NCBI GenBank assembly: GCA_963402885.1
Contig: OY727095.1
Span: 30,385,001-30,449,000, forward strand
Reading direction: 5' to 3'
Origin: Antedon bifida
Lineage: Eukaryota; Echinodermata; Crinoidea; Comatulida; Antedonidae
Length of the DNA stretch: 64,000 nt
How positions within the stretch are numbered: the stretch's first letter is position 1; every line of letters begins with the position of its first letter. The position numbers and the translations under genes were made by a program. Below the pieces are notes generated by a model that was not told the origin of the DNA, searched no databases, and saw only the letters and a program-made list of their open reading frames with translations. This document shows, in pieces, positions 36,624-49,424 of the stretch.

Positions 36624-37672
36624 TTAGTTTTGTTAAACATAACAAAATTCCATTTTTAAAAAGGAATATTATTAACGGTCGCTTATTTATAATGATTGAA
36701 CTTGAGGCAGACAGGAGTCACATGTCCAGCCAATGTTCTTTCAAGGTCTGCTTTCAAATATTTGAATACTGAAGTAAATAAAAAAATAAGTTGCCTAAAG
36801 CAATCTGCAATACAAGGACACATCATCACTTAATATTCTAACTGAATAATCAAAATATTTATTAGTTGGTATTAGTTTCATTGTGTATCCACCTCCTAGA
36901 CTCAATCATGCAATACACACACAACAATACTCAACTGCATTGTTTATGGAAGCCGTCATCATTAGCATAACAAGATTTATGTATTGTGTTTTAGTTTTAC
37001 CAAATTGTGCAATTATGAATAAATATAATCCCTCCTTTTATTTAGTGGAAATTTTTATATAAATGGACACTTTCCTGTGACAGGAATGAGGAGATATGTA
37101 TGTTTCATTACTATGTTAATTGCTATGCCCAACCCCTATTCAGGGAACATCCCTATTAATTATTAAGATGACACATTTTTGGGTTCCCAAAATTGTCAAA
37201 TGAACTTAAAGAGTAGTTTATATTTGCAATAAATGTGTACAAATGCTATTTTACTTGATTGATTGACTTGCTGTTAATTATTTTAATAGAATTTTAAAGT
37301 TTTATATTTGGTAAATATCAACATTATTACAAAAACATTGATGTGTACAGCATATGTTAGTATATATTACGGTAAATAAGGCAGTGTTTTTACTACAGAT
37401 ATACATGACATTTAAGAAATTAATGATCTCTCGTTCCATCGAGCACTTTCTTCATAATGGAATTTATTAGCATATTAAGATACACTAGACAAAAATAGAA
37501 TACGGATCGACTTAGGTTCTAGTGCGCGGTGTCGTCTTAAAGACACACAGCTGTGATTCGGTCATGTTATATCGTTAATTTTCTTACTTGTAATATCAGA
37601 TGATATTACTATGGATGTCTTCTTCCGAGAAGGCCATTTAGTAGAAATAATATGATAGCCTGCCTATTATTT

Positions 37673-37845
37673 ATGAGGTGCCAAGTATGAATTATATAAA
37701 AATCATTATGATTTAAGTGATATATTTATAATAAGTTCTGTTTACTTTTCAGTTATGTAAATAATAACATATCAATTTTATTATATACTTTAATAATGAC
37801 CTAATAATGAATGATGTTTATAAATAAGTCACACTTGGCACCTCA
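37673..37845 (+). repeat. Small TIR element (TA target), about 173 bp
   Basis: Left end TGAGGTGCCAAGTATGA and right end TCACACTTGGCACCTCA are inverted repeats, with TA directly outside each end. The AT-rich interior lacks coding capacity. This is consistent with a MITE of a TA-inserting superfamily such as Tc1/mariner. Confidence 0.7.
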
Positions 37846-38271
37846 TAGTTATCGATAACAGTTGATGTTGTCTGGCTATGGATTCCAGAATGTCTGCAAG
37901 TAACTGACTGATATGCCTTCATGTTAAAATGCATCTCACTTGTTAAATTCAACAGCACACACGAAAAGTAAATTTCAAAGGAGATTTGCGCATTCTTCTG
38001 TCAAAGCCGCATAAATTGAATTGCTTCAAAATGCAGATTCAAATTCTCAATCTTTTAAGCAAAATGTAATTATTCTTTTTTTGGAAGTTTTAAGACTTTA
38101 CCATAGTTATGTCATAATCTTCATGACAGACAGTCTGAACAAATTAATGCCATATAACGCTGTAATTTGGTTCTATGTAATACTGAACATGTATGATATT
38201 GTATTGTGATTTACTAATAATAATATTAGTAATAATAGTAATGTCATTTTTCTTCTTTTCTATCTTTTTAG

Positions 38272-38481
38272 GATGAGAATGGTAAAAAGCTGCACAGCAC
38301 ATTTCAGCGACACTCTGAAGTAAAGAACGAGGTAGATCAATGGATACATGACCAGAAGGTCCAACAAATACTCATCACTGCGCCCTACATCGTAACTGGT
38401 TATAGGGTCAAAGTTTACCGCATCGGATCCGCCACTCAGTGGTTCTCGGCCGTTATAACAGGCCATAATCTTGAAACGCGG
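38272..38481 (+). CDS. KDM3/JMJD1C-like demethylase, coding exon C
   Basis: A 70-codon exon, phase 0 at both ends, bounded by TCTTTTTAG and GTAAGT. Key stretches are VDQWIHDQKVQQILITAPYI and GYRVKVYRIGSATQWFSAVI. They match the conserved N-terminal segment of JMJD1C, which has an equivalent QKVQEIF, a GYRVRVYR and an SATQWF motif. This is the most diagnostic exon in the window and argues for JMJD1C rather than KDM3A or KDM3B, whose equivalent segment lacks the SATQWF string. The role of this segment in the protein is not established here. Confidence 0.95.
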
Positions 38482-39754
38482 GTAAGTGGTCAATTACTAT
38501 AGGGCAGTAAAATATGGGTATTTGGGGCTAGTTTATGCCAAAAATCTATTAGCCAACTTTACCTTTTTGGAAGCCCAACTGATATCATAGGAGGTGATTC
38601 TACTTTCCCATCACCCACCAGGTTACAGTATAAAGCCAGGTAGCCAGTGATTTTTTAAAACTATCTCTGCAGTATCATAGGCAATTTCCTGAATACAGTG
38701 TCACATTGTATATTCAAAGGTTAGGGTTTAGATTAGGCTAGGCCTATGATACAGCTGTTACATGTGATTCATCATTATGTAATATTGTATATTACAGAAT
38801 TTGTTTATGATACTGGACAAATATAGATACAGTACTGAGAATTGGCTGTGATCGTTTACAAGAGTGGTTAGGTCATCTGTCAACCAGTAATGACTTTTCC
38901 ATGTAAAACTAATTATTGGTGAATTTATACATGCTGTTTTCTTAAAATTCTTTTTTTTTTGGAAATACAGTAACAACTGTTTTTCATATGACCTATACAT
39001 CGCTTTTTATTATTGGAACATTTTCAAAGAAATAAAAATTACACAAACATAGAACATGGAGAATGTTTGGTGAATATTTTTAATTTAGAATAAATCTTTT
39101 TTAAATATATGCATATAATTTACATATTTAAAATGAAACTATTATTATTATCATTGGCAAAAGGTCATCCCTCGGTTAGAAGGAAATAATACCCTTTTTC
39201 ATAATATGTGTAATCTATAACTAAGTATATAAATAAATATTAATACTTAACAACATAAGTTTATTTACAGTGTTATGATTACTAGTAATTTCACACTATA
39301 AAAGAAATTGATTATTATTATTGAATTGCTAAATTCAGTCAACCAATTAGGCTGACATCTATTTGAACCTAATTTTTAATTAACAACAAATTGTTATGGC
39401 AGTATAGTACTTTGTCTGTAGCGATTACCTAGAGGGTATGATTTACAAAACAATTCGGTAAATAGTTTACAATAGACATCCTTTAAGGGGAGAAGTTTGG
39501 GACAAATTTCACACTATAGATTTTCATCCAAGTTTTGTTGGCTAAAATGTTTATATGTAGTTTTGCAAGTTAGACAAGTTACCCATTAACAGGGAGTACA
39601 GCATAGCTCTGTCGATACACCCCTAGGCTCATCCTTTCCTGGAAAGACTAGTTTACCAAATTAAATTTCAGTACTGTTGTGTAATATTTGACCTTCGAAC
39701 CTTGGGTTTTAGGGAGTATTTTGGAATAGTTTTGTGTACCTCACATAGGTCTAA

Positions 39755-39896
39755 AGCTCTGTCTACCCTATCAAACTAGTTTGACAAAAAAAGTGTGATG
39801 TGCTCAACTATGATAGTAATATAAAAATCAACATGTCCATATATGGGCACATCACATTTTTGTTGTCACTTAAAGTTTGAAAGTGAAGACAGAGCT
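39755..39896 (+). repeat. MITE copy 8 (TWA hairpin family)
   Basis: Starts AGCTCTGTCTACCCTATCA and ends AAGTGAAGACAGAGCT, flanked by TAA on both sides (39752-39754, 39897-39899). The hairpin arms are intact and the tandem block is reduced to one diverged copy. Confidence 0.9.
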
Positions 39897-40079
39897 TAAC
39901 TATTGTAATAATACATGAGTCTAATACATGAGTCTAGTGGCTGGGTGTTTAAAATGTAAGATGTTGCTTAAATACAACTGTAATTTCATGTACCCAGAGA
40001 TCTCTTGTTTTGGTGAAATTAGACTGGGAGTTAGGACATAACATGGTGTTGGTGGAAGATTTTGAAGTCCCTGCCCACA

Positions 40080-40569
40080 TACACCCAACACATTACATCC
40101 ACCCATAACATTTCACCCACCCATAACATTACACCTACCCATAACATTACATCCACCCATAACATTACACCTACCCATAACATTACATCTACCCATAACA
40201 TTACATCTACCCATAACATTACATCTACCCATAACATTACATCTACCCATAACATTACATCTACCCGTAACATTAAATCCACCCATAACATTACATCCAC
40301 CCATAACATTACATCCACCCATAACATTACATCCACCCATAACATTACATCCACCCATAACTTTACACCCACCCATAACATTACACCTACCCATAACATT
40401 ATACCCACCCATAACATTATACCCACCCATAACATTATACCCACCCATAACATTATACCCACCAATAACATTACATCCACCCATAACATTACACTTACCC
40501 ATAACATTACACCTACCCATAACATTACACCTACCCATAACATTACACCTACCCATAACATTACGTCCA
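40080..40569 (+). repeat. 18-bp minisatellite, about 27 units
   Basis: Tandem units of CCCATAACATTACATCCA with alternating variants (ATCCA, ACCTA, ATCTA, TACCCA). Because 18 is a multiple of three, it reads open in several frames on both strands as a hexapeptide repeat (for example THNITS), which is an artefact of the repeat. It lies fully inside an intron. Variant units are clustered, suggesting local expansions. Confidence 0.97.
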
Positions 40570-41119
40570 GTGTTTTTTTATTTAGCGTGATGACTTGTTA
40601 TTTGAAACATGTTTTTCAAGGCTATATATTTACTGATTCGGTCTATTAGTTCAATAGAAGCATTTTAATAAGACTACTGACTGGCTACCTTTCCCATTAA
40701 TAAATGCATTGTATGCATAATACGCATCTAATGAATGAAATATTTGCGTCTACTTTTCATCATAAGTCAATTACCTTGACATGCGTAATTTCTACAAAGT
40801 AAATCATTAACCCAATATCCGTCACTCTGACCGATTCAATCTTGTTTCACTTTTCAAAACAACCTAATTTTTTCAGATGTCAATTTATGTTTGCCATAAT
40901 TGAAGGCTAATTTACTTTGAAGGTGAATAAACTTTCAATAAATATAAATTTATATTATTCCTGTTTACATGTCTGTTTGTTATGCATGACTGAATATAAT
41001 ATATTCTATCTATAATAATAGGTATAGGTAATAAACCAAAGCATAACATACATGGCTCTCAAAATCACTTGCCCGGCATCCCGGTCCACCAACAAATCTG
41101 TTTGGCGTTCCAAAATATA

Positions 41120-41360
41120 CAAATTTAGCCTAAAATGTACTCAAAATTTAGCCTAAAATGTACTAAAAATTTTGCCTAAAATGTACACAAAATTTAGCCT
41201 AAAATGTACACAAAATTTAGCCTAAAATGTACACAAAATTTAGCCTAAAATTTTCGCCAAATTCAGCCTAAAATTTACTCTAAATTTAGCCTAAAATTTA
41301 CTCCAAATTTAGCCTAAAATTTACTCTAAATTTAGCCTAAAATTTACTCCAAATTTAGTA
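41120..41360 (+). repeat. 23-bp minisatellite, about 10 units
   Basis: Units of AATTTAGCCTAAAATGTACA plus CAA. The first half of the array carries GTAC and the second half TTAC variants, so two sub-arrays are visible. No coding content. Confidence 0.93.
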
Positions 41361-42151
41361 ATAGTGAATTGTATAGTACCTGACCCAACAATATAAAGTG
41401 TACAAGATTAAACTCTATTGATGCACAATTTTAAAATTGTATGACAGTATTTAAACAAATTTAACAAATAAAATCAGAAGCTTTTTAATATTTGTGGTCA
41501 CAGATGAAAATAATTTTGGTGAGAAATGGAGTGTTAATTCAATTATAACCTAGAAGCTGCATATCCTACGAATGACGCCAGCCTAGATAATTATCAATTA
41601 GGAAATGGATATCTCAAGATTAGAATACTCAAGTAATTAAAACGTGCGCAAGATACAGGAACTTAAATTTCTTCTTTATTGGAATAGCTTTGAAAGAGTG
41701 GGTGAATATCTTGTATGGCTTTAAAATGCATAATAAAGATGGGTTGATGACTTCCCTGTCTTAGAATATGATAAACTTGGAAAACCAGTTCATTGCCATG
41801 CAGAATTTGGATTGAATATTGTTTAGTTTCCTGTTTCTTATTGTTACAGTGTCTTCTTTTGTGTTTTGATTTATTATAAAATATGTGAGTTTTATAAAAA
41901 ATTGGCATTTTTCCACCAAACCTTAACAGTGTACTATATAAGCAGGTCTCTTCATTCAATGTCAATACTTCTACCACATTGGTCGGTAAATAAATAAATT
42001 GGAAGAAATTGAATTAAATGGCAAATATTATAAAGCCAAATTTGTCATGGTTTTTGGCTTGTTTTAAATGATGTACACAATAAAAAAGTGGAAACTTAAA
42101 TAATAAAATTTAAGTAAACTGCTGTAATACGTCTGAATGAACGTAAACAAA

Positions 42152-42408
42152 AAATAATTTTCATATCAATTGCATTCTGTTTACCTGTATTTAAATCAAT
42201 GGGTAGTCATTGAAAAAAAAAAAAATATATAAACCAACCAAACTTCGTAATGTCATTTTATGGACCATCTCTGTTTATGAAAAAAAGATAATTTTCATAT
42301 CAACTGCATTCTGTTTAAATCTATGGGTGGTCATTGAAAAAAAGTTTACTAAATAATTAAAACCAACCAAATGTCATTTTATGGACCATCGCTGTTTATG
42401 AAAACACA
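42152..42408 (+). repeat. Tandem duplicate of about 125-130 bp
   Basis: ATAATTTTCATATCAA.TGCATTCTGTTTA, GGTCATTGAAAAAAA, AACCAACCAAA and GTCATTTTATGGACCATC recur in order at about 42154-42278 and 42289-42404, with small indels. Confidence 0.85.
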
Positions 42409-42889
42409 ATTTTAAGCATTCAATTTCATGAATAAATACAAATATTATAATTTGTGATGATGAGGATACTGTCGTAAAAGCTAATGAGAATTTGTGTGGG
42501 CGATTGAGAACATGTCTTGCCATCGACTTTAAATTCTTTGTTGATGTTATCGAGCAAATAATATTAGACAGTGGTATAGATTAGTATGATTGATAGTGTG
42601 TAATTAAAGTAGAGTATGAAATACAGGTAGATTAGATCCTTAGATGAAGTGTGCACAAGAACATTATATTCAGGATAATTACCAGCGCTGGGAATATACT
42701 ACGGTACTTGACAGAGAAATGATTATTATAATATACGCATAATAACCTTTTATTTTACAATATTCATATTATTTTTACCTTTTACAAGGAGGTATGTTTT
42801 CCGAATTTAAGTTTAATTTCCTTACATAACAGATTAAAAGGTGAACGCACTCCATGTTACATATTTGCAATTGCAATTTTTAATACTAA

Positions 42890-43039
42890 AGCTCTGTCTA
42901 CACTATCTAGTTTGACAAAAAAAGTGTGATGTGCCAAAATATGGTAGTGATATGCTTAAATATGGTAGTGATATGACATCATCATATCCATATATTATAT
43001 GGGCACATCACATTTTGTTGTCACATAAAGTTTGATAGT
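42890..43039 (+). repeat. MITE copy 9 (TWA hairpin family)
   Basis: Left end AGCTCTGTCTACACTATC after TAA, tandem AATATGGTAGTGATATG blocks and a right arm to AAGTTTGATAG, where the terminus is lost. It ends about 60 bp before KDM3 exon D. Confidence 0.88.
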
Positions 43040-43098
43040 TTGTTTCGTTCTAAATCTCCTTGTTAATTTATTTTATACTTTTTTTTCTCTCTTCTTAG

Positions 43099-43186
43099 GA
43101 GCTGATTGTTATGGATGATACTGTCCTGGAGAGCCATACAGAAAATCCAGCTCTTGTGCAGATGATGTTTTTAGATTTAGATGATG
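43099..43186 (+). CDS. KDM3/JMJD1C-like demethylase, coding exon D
   Basis: 88 nt, starting in phase 0 and ending after the first base of a codon (donor GTAAGT). It encodes ELIVMDDTVLESHTENPALV followed by QMMFLDLDD. The IVM-D-VLE and VQM-FLD strings match JMJD1C immediately after the exon C homologue. The split glycine/valine codon is completed by exon E. Confidence 0.93.
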
Positions 43187-44128
43187 GTAAGTTTGTAGAT
43201 GATGGCTAATTAGTGTTGACCCGAGTATAAGTTCATAGTTCATTTGTCCAAAAGTAAATTCAATTGCTCAAAATTAGTCGAAGGTAAGTAACACAGAAAA
43301 AGACAATAATATTTTAAAAATACAACAGAAATATTTGTCCAAATATAGTGGGGGTGAACTTCTACTCTACCTGTTGTTATGTAATTCCAATAGCACCATA
43401 TTCAACCAATAAGTAGACATTGCAAATTGGTAAAATATTCAACTTTAAACAACATCGTTTCTGTATTTATTACCCAATTTTCCTACGTGTGTTTGTTAGA
43501 ATACTTGGTTTTTGTTTGTATTTCATTGTTATTGTTAATTGTCCTTTTTTTCATTTGACCTATTACAAGTTGGTTTGATTTTTTTTGTATATAAGATTGT
43601 TTTCATTTCCATTCAGTTATGAATCTCTAGCCGTTTTGAAAGTAAATTTCAATTGATTACATGATGATAAGGATAATCTTATAAATTATATTAGCTGCGA
43701 TACAAATCTTTGATTGAACTGATAAACATGGTTGCCTGACCTAGTTACCAAACTCTCGCTAAACAGTATAAAGAGCATGAAAAATTAATTTATAGTTAAC
43801 AAACAAGGTATTTTTTAAATAATTTTTTTTTTATTTTAAAAATTAAATAGAGATGGATCAACAAAGGGAAAAATGTGGGAAAAAAAACAACAAAAAAACA
43901 ACCACAATATCAAAGGACTTTATTCTAATGCCAGGAATTAGAATTGAGTATTAAAACAAATTCTGCATGGCCTGCTTTTTTCTGAACTTCATTTAACCAT
44001 CCTGAATTCTATTCCGCAAGTTCACATTATAAGAAATGTGTCGTCTACTAAATCCATTTACAGAGAATGTGCATAGGATTTGTGGGAAATGAAGAGAGAG
44101 TGAATGCTATTCCAAATTCTGTCTAAAA

Positions 44129-44281
44129 AGCTCTGTCTACACTATCAAACTTTATGTGACAAAAAGATGTGATGTGCCCATATAGGGACATAATGATGTC
44201 ATATCACTACCATATTTGGGCATATCACTACCATATTTTGACACTTTTTTTGTCAAACTAGTTTGATATTGTTTGACAGCT
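44129..44281 (-). repeat. MITE copy 10 (TWA hairpin family)
   Basis: Left AGCTCTGTCTACACTATCA, interior GATGATGTCATATCACTACC and tandem blocks, right TTTGATATTGTTTGACAGCT. Nearly full length; the flanks are AAA and TTT, so the duplication has decayed. Confidence 0.9.
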
Positions 44282-44940
44282 TTTTTTTGAATAACAAAGA
44301 GGATGGTTTAGACAAATTTGTTTTTCTATTTATTATTCTGATTCAAATAAATAGGTTTACATATAAATATTGTAGGTTTATCGTTCAATCAACATTCATT
44401 TTACACTCAAATATCGTTTGTTGCAGTTATTTGGCCTGCAATTACTCAGTTCTGTATATGTCTCGCGTACATTATTGCAAATTACTTATAGATGATACTT
44501 TAAACATAGAGTTCTAGTTATTGAATCGGTGTCCTAGATCAAATGCTATTCCAGGAAAGAATTATGTCGGCTCTCGTTGGATATATTAAAAAGTTTTTCT
44601 GTCGCAGATTGTTTACTTCCCTCGTTGATGAATGACGGACAACAGTTATTGGTAATTTCTTGCTACTAATGCGGTTATTGTTTTAATATTTCAGAAGAAC
44701 GTACAGTAATCGCAAATGTTTTTAGTTTAGTTTTTTTATATTGAAAACATTTATTTTATTATGAAAAATTATTGCTGTGATTACATTCACAAAAGAATGT
44801 TGAATATATATTTTTCAATATAAAAAAATTAAATTTGTGTGCAGAATTGTTCAGCATTTTGGCTGCCTTCTTTATGGGTTTTTTTTAAAAAAAATGAATG
44901 AATTTTAATGAATAAATGCAATTATACCTGAATATTGTAA

Positions 44941-45077
44941 AGCTTGGTTCCCATTAGAACGCAACGCAAGGACGTAACACAAGGACGCAACGCAACGCAA
45001 GCGAGTTCGACAGTTCAAATAATTCATCGCTTGTGATTGGTTAAATTCCGTTGTGTTGCGTCTTTAGTGGGAACCAT
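44941..45077 (+). repeat. TIR element with GGTTCCCA(T/C)TA ends
   Basis: Left GCTTGGTTCCCATTAGAACG and right AGTGGGAACCATGC are inverted repeats. Both are followed inward by ACGCAACGCAA-type CpG-containing strings in inverse orientation. About 137 bp, no coding capacity; a MITE of unresolved superfamily. Confidence 0.65.
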
Positions 45078-48000
45078 GCACAACTAGCAACAGTTCTTGG
45101 GTTAGATTTTACTAGAGAAGAGTAACTACTTATAATACAAAAAGAAGTGACTATCCGGAAGGAATTGAGTACATTATCAGGAAAGGTAGGGCCAATATAC
45201 TGTATAATATAGAAAGATTACACAAGCAGCTATAACCAGGTGTTTCCTATATATCAATAGTATTATTACCAATACATTTATTACAAGACATTTTTAATCG
45301 CTTTTGTATTGTGTGTTGAAGATTATTGGTGTAGCAAGCAGTTGGTCCTATCAAGTTCCTTGCCCTAGGGATCATCTTAAAAGTTTGGGTTGTTATGATA
45401 ACAGAACAATGTGTGGATTGTCAAGCCAGTTGTTAATTTTTATGATACTTCCTCTACCACAACCCAAGGTTGTTAATTGGCATATCAAGAATATTTCTCC
45501 CACAGTGTGAAAAAATACCCACCCTTTAAAATGGCATATTTTTAGATTAGAAAAGTGTGTTTAATCTTCCCTAATTAACATGGTTTTTTTATAGATTTGA
45601 TTTATTATATGGTTCGTAATTGAAGAATTGAGGCCTGTCATATTTTCTAAATAACAATGCGAAAATGCTCAAATAATGTGTTTAACAACTTTCTCTTCCA
45701 TAAACACAATACTTTGGTATTTTTAGAATATTGCAGTAATGGTAATTGATTGGGTTTAAAAAACACAGAAGGGCTGAGATTTGTATGCGTGACTTTTCAG
45801 TGAATTACACTGAAGCGAAACTAAAGTTGAGGAGATTAGATAGGTACCCATGGGACTTGCATTCTATCTGTGGTGTGTACTATTGGGCATCTGTAGCAAG
45901 CAGGTCATATATTTGGTTAGTTTGGTAAATTTATCAAGGTCTCTGAGGAGATGCAGTATCCTTGAGCTTAAAAACAGCTTGTGTCAAGGGTCAAATAAGT
46001 CACAAAACATGACACACACATAGCAAGATATTTTTCATAACTAACAAAACAATAAGTTTTGTCATTGTGCCAAATCTTGGAGGTGATGATGTTATTTTGA
46101 TAATGTCTCTTTCAATTAAAGAGCATATTTACTTTGTATATATGCTTAATTAAAAAGAAAAACCATATATATATATATATATATATCAATTAGCTTGATA
46201 TTAAAGTTAGCTCTGCCAACTTTTTTGGCTGTTTTACTTATCGTTTTGATTTAGCTTTTCGCTTTTTTTTTGTATCCATTGAGATCCAGCCACTGATACT
46301 CACAGCATTGTCATTTTTTCAGTAATTTGCCTTTGGATTTATATATCAATTGAATTATATAGTTTACTATTTGCTTTAAAAAACAATTAAAATCTTAACA
46401 ATAAAATTACTATCAACACATAAAATATCACCATTTTAAATGTTGGTTACATTACATATTTAGATACTGCTATTGATACTAAAGTACTGTTTCTTCAATC
46501 TAGAAAAAATATGTAATTTCAACCTTTTAGTAATAATTCCATGCCCTTGAGGAATATAGAATCATAAATTAATGTCGAGCCATTAAAATTGAGTGTGCAG
46601 TGGATGTCATTGATATAAGCAATTTGTATTACAGTAATGGGAACACTATCGTTACCTGACTGATTGTAGATAGAAAGAACAATTTATTACATGTATGTTA
46701 TTTTGGAAATTCAAATGAATTGATATTGAGGTAGACTATAAATAAAATGAATGACGAAAATTCTCTTCTTAATAATATGACATTTGGAATTGTGCGTGTT
46801 TTTTTTTAAATGGAGAATAATTTCTTTGAATTTCACAGACGGAATGACGTACTTCTTGTTATGTGGAAAAATAACAAGATTTTATAATAATTGATTAATA
46901 AATGAATACTTTTTACAATTATAAGTAAACTAAGAATAAGTAATAAAAGAATTATATAAATTGTTACGAGTTATATTTCTTAACTGATTGAAGAAAATAC
47001 TTTAGAATACTACTAGAACTTTTAACCTTTTACAAAAGAAAGGCACACAGAAGGCAGACATCAAATTCCTTACAAATTAAATTATTTTAATGGAAAATTA
47101 AGCAATTTTTTGGATATTATTAATTTCATAAATTATACCTAAGTTGATTCTTTCCTGTTCATTTACTCCCTGTTGTGGTTCTGCACCCTCCAGGACAGAT
47201 TAGTTTCCCCCTCCCATGATGTAAAAACCTTGTCCATGGAGATAAGGTAACAAGCAGATCATTCCATACAATTTGTAGTTTCGTTCTAGAGCCTGGACTT
47301 TTTAACAGACAGTCAAAAGCAATTAGATAATCGTTTCCCCCTGGCCGGTAGGCTAACTTTCCAACGCTTTGGTTATTCTTGATCATTCTTTGACCTGAAA
47401 TTAACCTTTACTGAAACAAGTGAAAAAGCGTGACTTTCCTAGTTCATAGACTCTAAGCTTCAGTTCTCAGCGGGTGAACGTTATTAGGTGATCTGTGCTG
47501 AAGTAATTCACTAGTTTCCTGTGATATTTCCATATAGACGCCGTAACAGTCAGTTGAGTTAATTTATACATTTATTATGTGGTATCTGTCGACTATTGTG
47601 TAAAGTAAGGTAAGACGTAAAGAGAGTATTGTGTTTTTAATCTATTGATCGATATTAAAAGCTTCGTCGTCGTGTGGAGTAGTAGGCTAGTAATTCTAAA
47701 CGTTTGTGATACTGACCTTCAACGATGTTTATGCACTCTGAATAACTTAGCTAAATGGAAAGCACAATGCTGCTGGCTTGAAATCAACAACGGAATTACA
47801 AAATGGGTGTTGTGTTGTTGTTGCAATACACACTACTCAGTGAGAATATAGTTTTTTTTCAAACTTAAAGGAATTCTTTTGATGGTAAACTTGTTATTTC
47901 TAAACTGACTTTTTAGTGAATAATTTATCAACGTTTAGCAATCTGTTATATTAACTAATAGTACATTTGAAAATTAAGATTGCGTAAGGAAGGAAGGTCA

Positions 48001-48654
48001 TAAACAATGGATATACTTTTGTGCAATAATCTCAAGTAATCACTTCTATTGGTTTTTAACACTTGATCTCTAAATATTTTTGCTTTATGCAAATAAGTAC
48101 TTTTTAATAGGTTGATTTGAAAATATCAAGGCTAATTGCTATCTATGTACTGTTGTTTAAAACATTCATTATATTATAAGATATAAAAAAACATATATAT
48201 CACTCAAGTTTTATTATACATGCATAGAACAGGTCAACCATGCTTTTCTATTGTTCATGGTAATTAAGCCATATTATTGTCAGTATTATGTGGGTAGTGG
48301 CCCATATATATAGTGAATAAAGAATAAAATCTATCATTGGATGCAAAGAATTGGAAATCTATTAATATAATTATCTTGGGTTAGAATCTGTTAGGACAAG
48401 GTTGTTACAATGGTGGCTTTTGAGGTTTATCAATTGGCCTTCAATAGGAAAGAGCATTATCTAAACATTCTTTGTACAATGTGAGTGGTCAAGTAACAAG
48501 GTCATTTGGCTGGTAATCACTTCAGATAGGCTAGGCTAGCATTCTGTCTGCAGCAGTCAGTGATTAGACACTCAGCATCAGGTGCATGACTTGTTGTCCA
48601 CTGTGTAATTTAAATGGGAATAATGCCTGGATGACCTGTGTAAATGGTATGTCT

Positions 48655-48862
48655 TTATTCAGTGTAAACTGTTTGTAGTTTTAATACTATCATTTGGAAT
48701 TATTCAGTGTAAATTTTATGTAGTTTTACTATCATATGGAATTATTCAGTGTAAGTTGTATGTATTTTTATACTACTGTATCATGGACTTATTAAGTATA
48801 AATTGTATGCATTCTTTGCTATCATGATGATGGACTTATTTTTAGTATAAATTGTATGTATT
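48655..48862 (+). repeat. Diverged tandem repeat, unit about 50-55 bp, about four copies
   Basis: Successive units share TATTCAGTGTAAA-TGTATGTAGTTTT followed by ACTATCAT-TGGA. The last units have drifted to TTAAGTATAAATTGTATGC. Confidence 0.7.
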
Positions 48863-49225
48863 AATGAATTGATATATATTTTATATCAGGTAATAGAGAA
48901 ACTTTAAACTGATTTATACTGGAAATATTTTTTTTTTTATTTCTCAATGTTTTAAGACTGTAATTATGTACTGTGTAACTATAACCTGTTATTTTGTATG
49001 TAAAATAATGTGTAGGTCTGTTATCATTGATTGTTCTGTTTGTTCTTTTCAACAAATATAAATTTTATTTTACTCAATGTTATATTTAACCTCTGTTTTA
49101 TATCCCATTATGCCGTGAGACCAAAACTGTACATAAATTATTATTGCATAGTATTAAAAGTCACACAGATACTTGAAAATTTAACACATTTTAAACAATT
49201 TTCTATGCCGTCTTGTGTCTTTCAG

Positions 49226-49317
49226 TTGTAGTAAAATCGTTATTGAAAGGAGAAAACGTTGGAATTACCCCTAGAAGAAGACTAGCAGCAACCAGTAACG
49301 CACAGCCCATTAATACG
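49226..49317 (+). CDS. KDM3/JMJD1C-like demethylase, coding exon E
   Basis: 92 nt; its first two bases complete the codon begun in exon D, and it ends in phase 0 at GTATGT. It encodes VVVKSLLKGENVGITPRRRL followed by AATSNAQPINT. SLLKGEN-GIT-RRR is a JMJD1C signature and closes the conserved N-terminal region. Basic residues RRR may contribute to nuclear localisation (inference). Confidence 0.94.
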
Positions 49318-49424
49318 GTATGTTATTAACATTGTCTTTGTTTGTCCCATTGTTTCAATTACTATCTCATTTCCTATTGCTTTGTTTACATTTCCATGCT
49401 ATAAAGCAGAAGGCTTTCTTCTAA

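Larger units (their letters stand above)
11897..38271 (+). other. 26-kb KDM3 intron hosting nested mobile elements
   Basis: The longest intron in the window. It contains MITE copies 3-7, a local duplication at 19.08-21.01 kb, an 82-bp tandem repeat at 24.77 kb, a Helitron-like candidate at 27.8-29.4 kb, diverged tandem repeats at 31.07 kb, an intact LINE at 32.18-36.55 kb and a small TA-target MITE at 37.67 kb. The stretches 12.0-14.1, 21.1-24.7 and 25.0-27.8 kb show only AT-rich unique-looking sequence. Confidence 0.85.
38482..43098 (+). other. KDM3 intron with two minisatellites and MITE copies
   Basis: A 4.6-kb intron. It contains MITE copy 8 (39.76 kb), the 18-bp minisatellite (40.08-40.57 kb), the 23-bp minisatellite (41.12-41.36 kb), a duplicated 125-bp block (42.15-42.41 kb) and MITE copy 9 (42.89 kb). 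An open frame of 104 codons at 41663-41977 on the minus strand shows no recognisable motif and is treated as chance. Confidence 0.85.
43187..49225 (+). other. KDM3 intron, 6 kb
   Basis: Contains MITE copy 10 (44.13 kb), a TIR element at 44.94 kb, a short (TA)n run at 46.17 kb and a diverged tandem repeat at 48.65 kb. Outside these it is AT-rich. The stretch 47.42-47.72 kb is somewhat richer in CpG and includes AAGTAAGGTAAGACG, resembling a splice donor, but no exon can be supported. Confidence 0.85.

Noticed and set aside
40080..40569. Possible CRISPR array
   Set aside because: The units are contiguous with no unique spacers, and the context is an animal intron.
40031..40649. ORFs of 147-195 codons encoding hexapeptide repeats
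   Set aside because: The 18-bp minisatellite is open in several frames on both strands; there is no start context, splice link or non-repeat domain.
41663..41977. 104-codon minus-strand ORF
   Set aside because: No motif, splice signal or repeat association; most likely chance.
47420..47720. Possible alternative first exon with a donor-like AAGTAAGGTAAGACG
   Set aside because: No open frame that would join exon E in phase with a convincing start could be defined.
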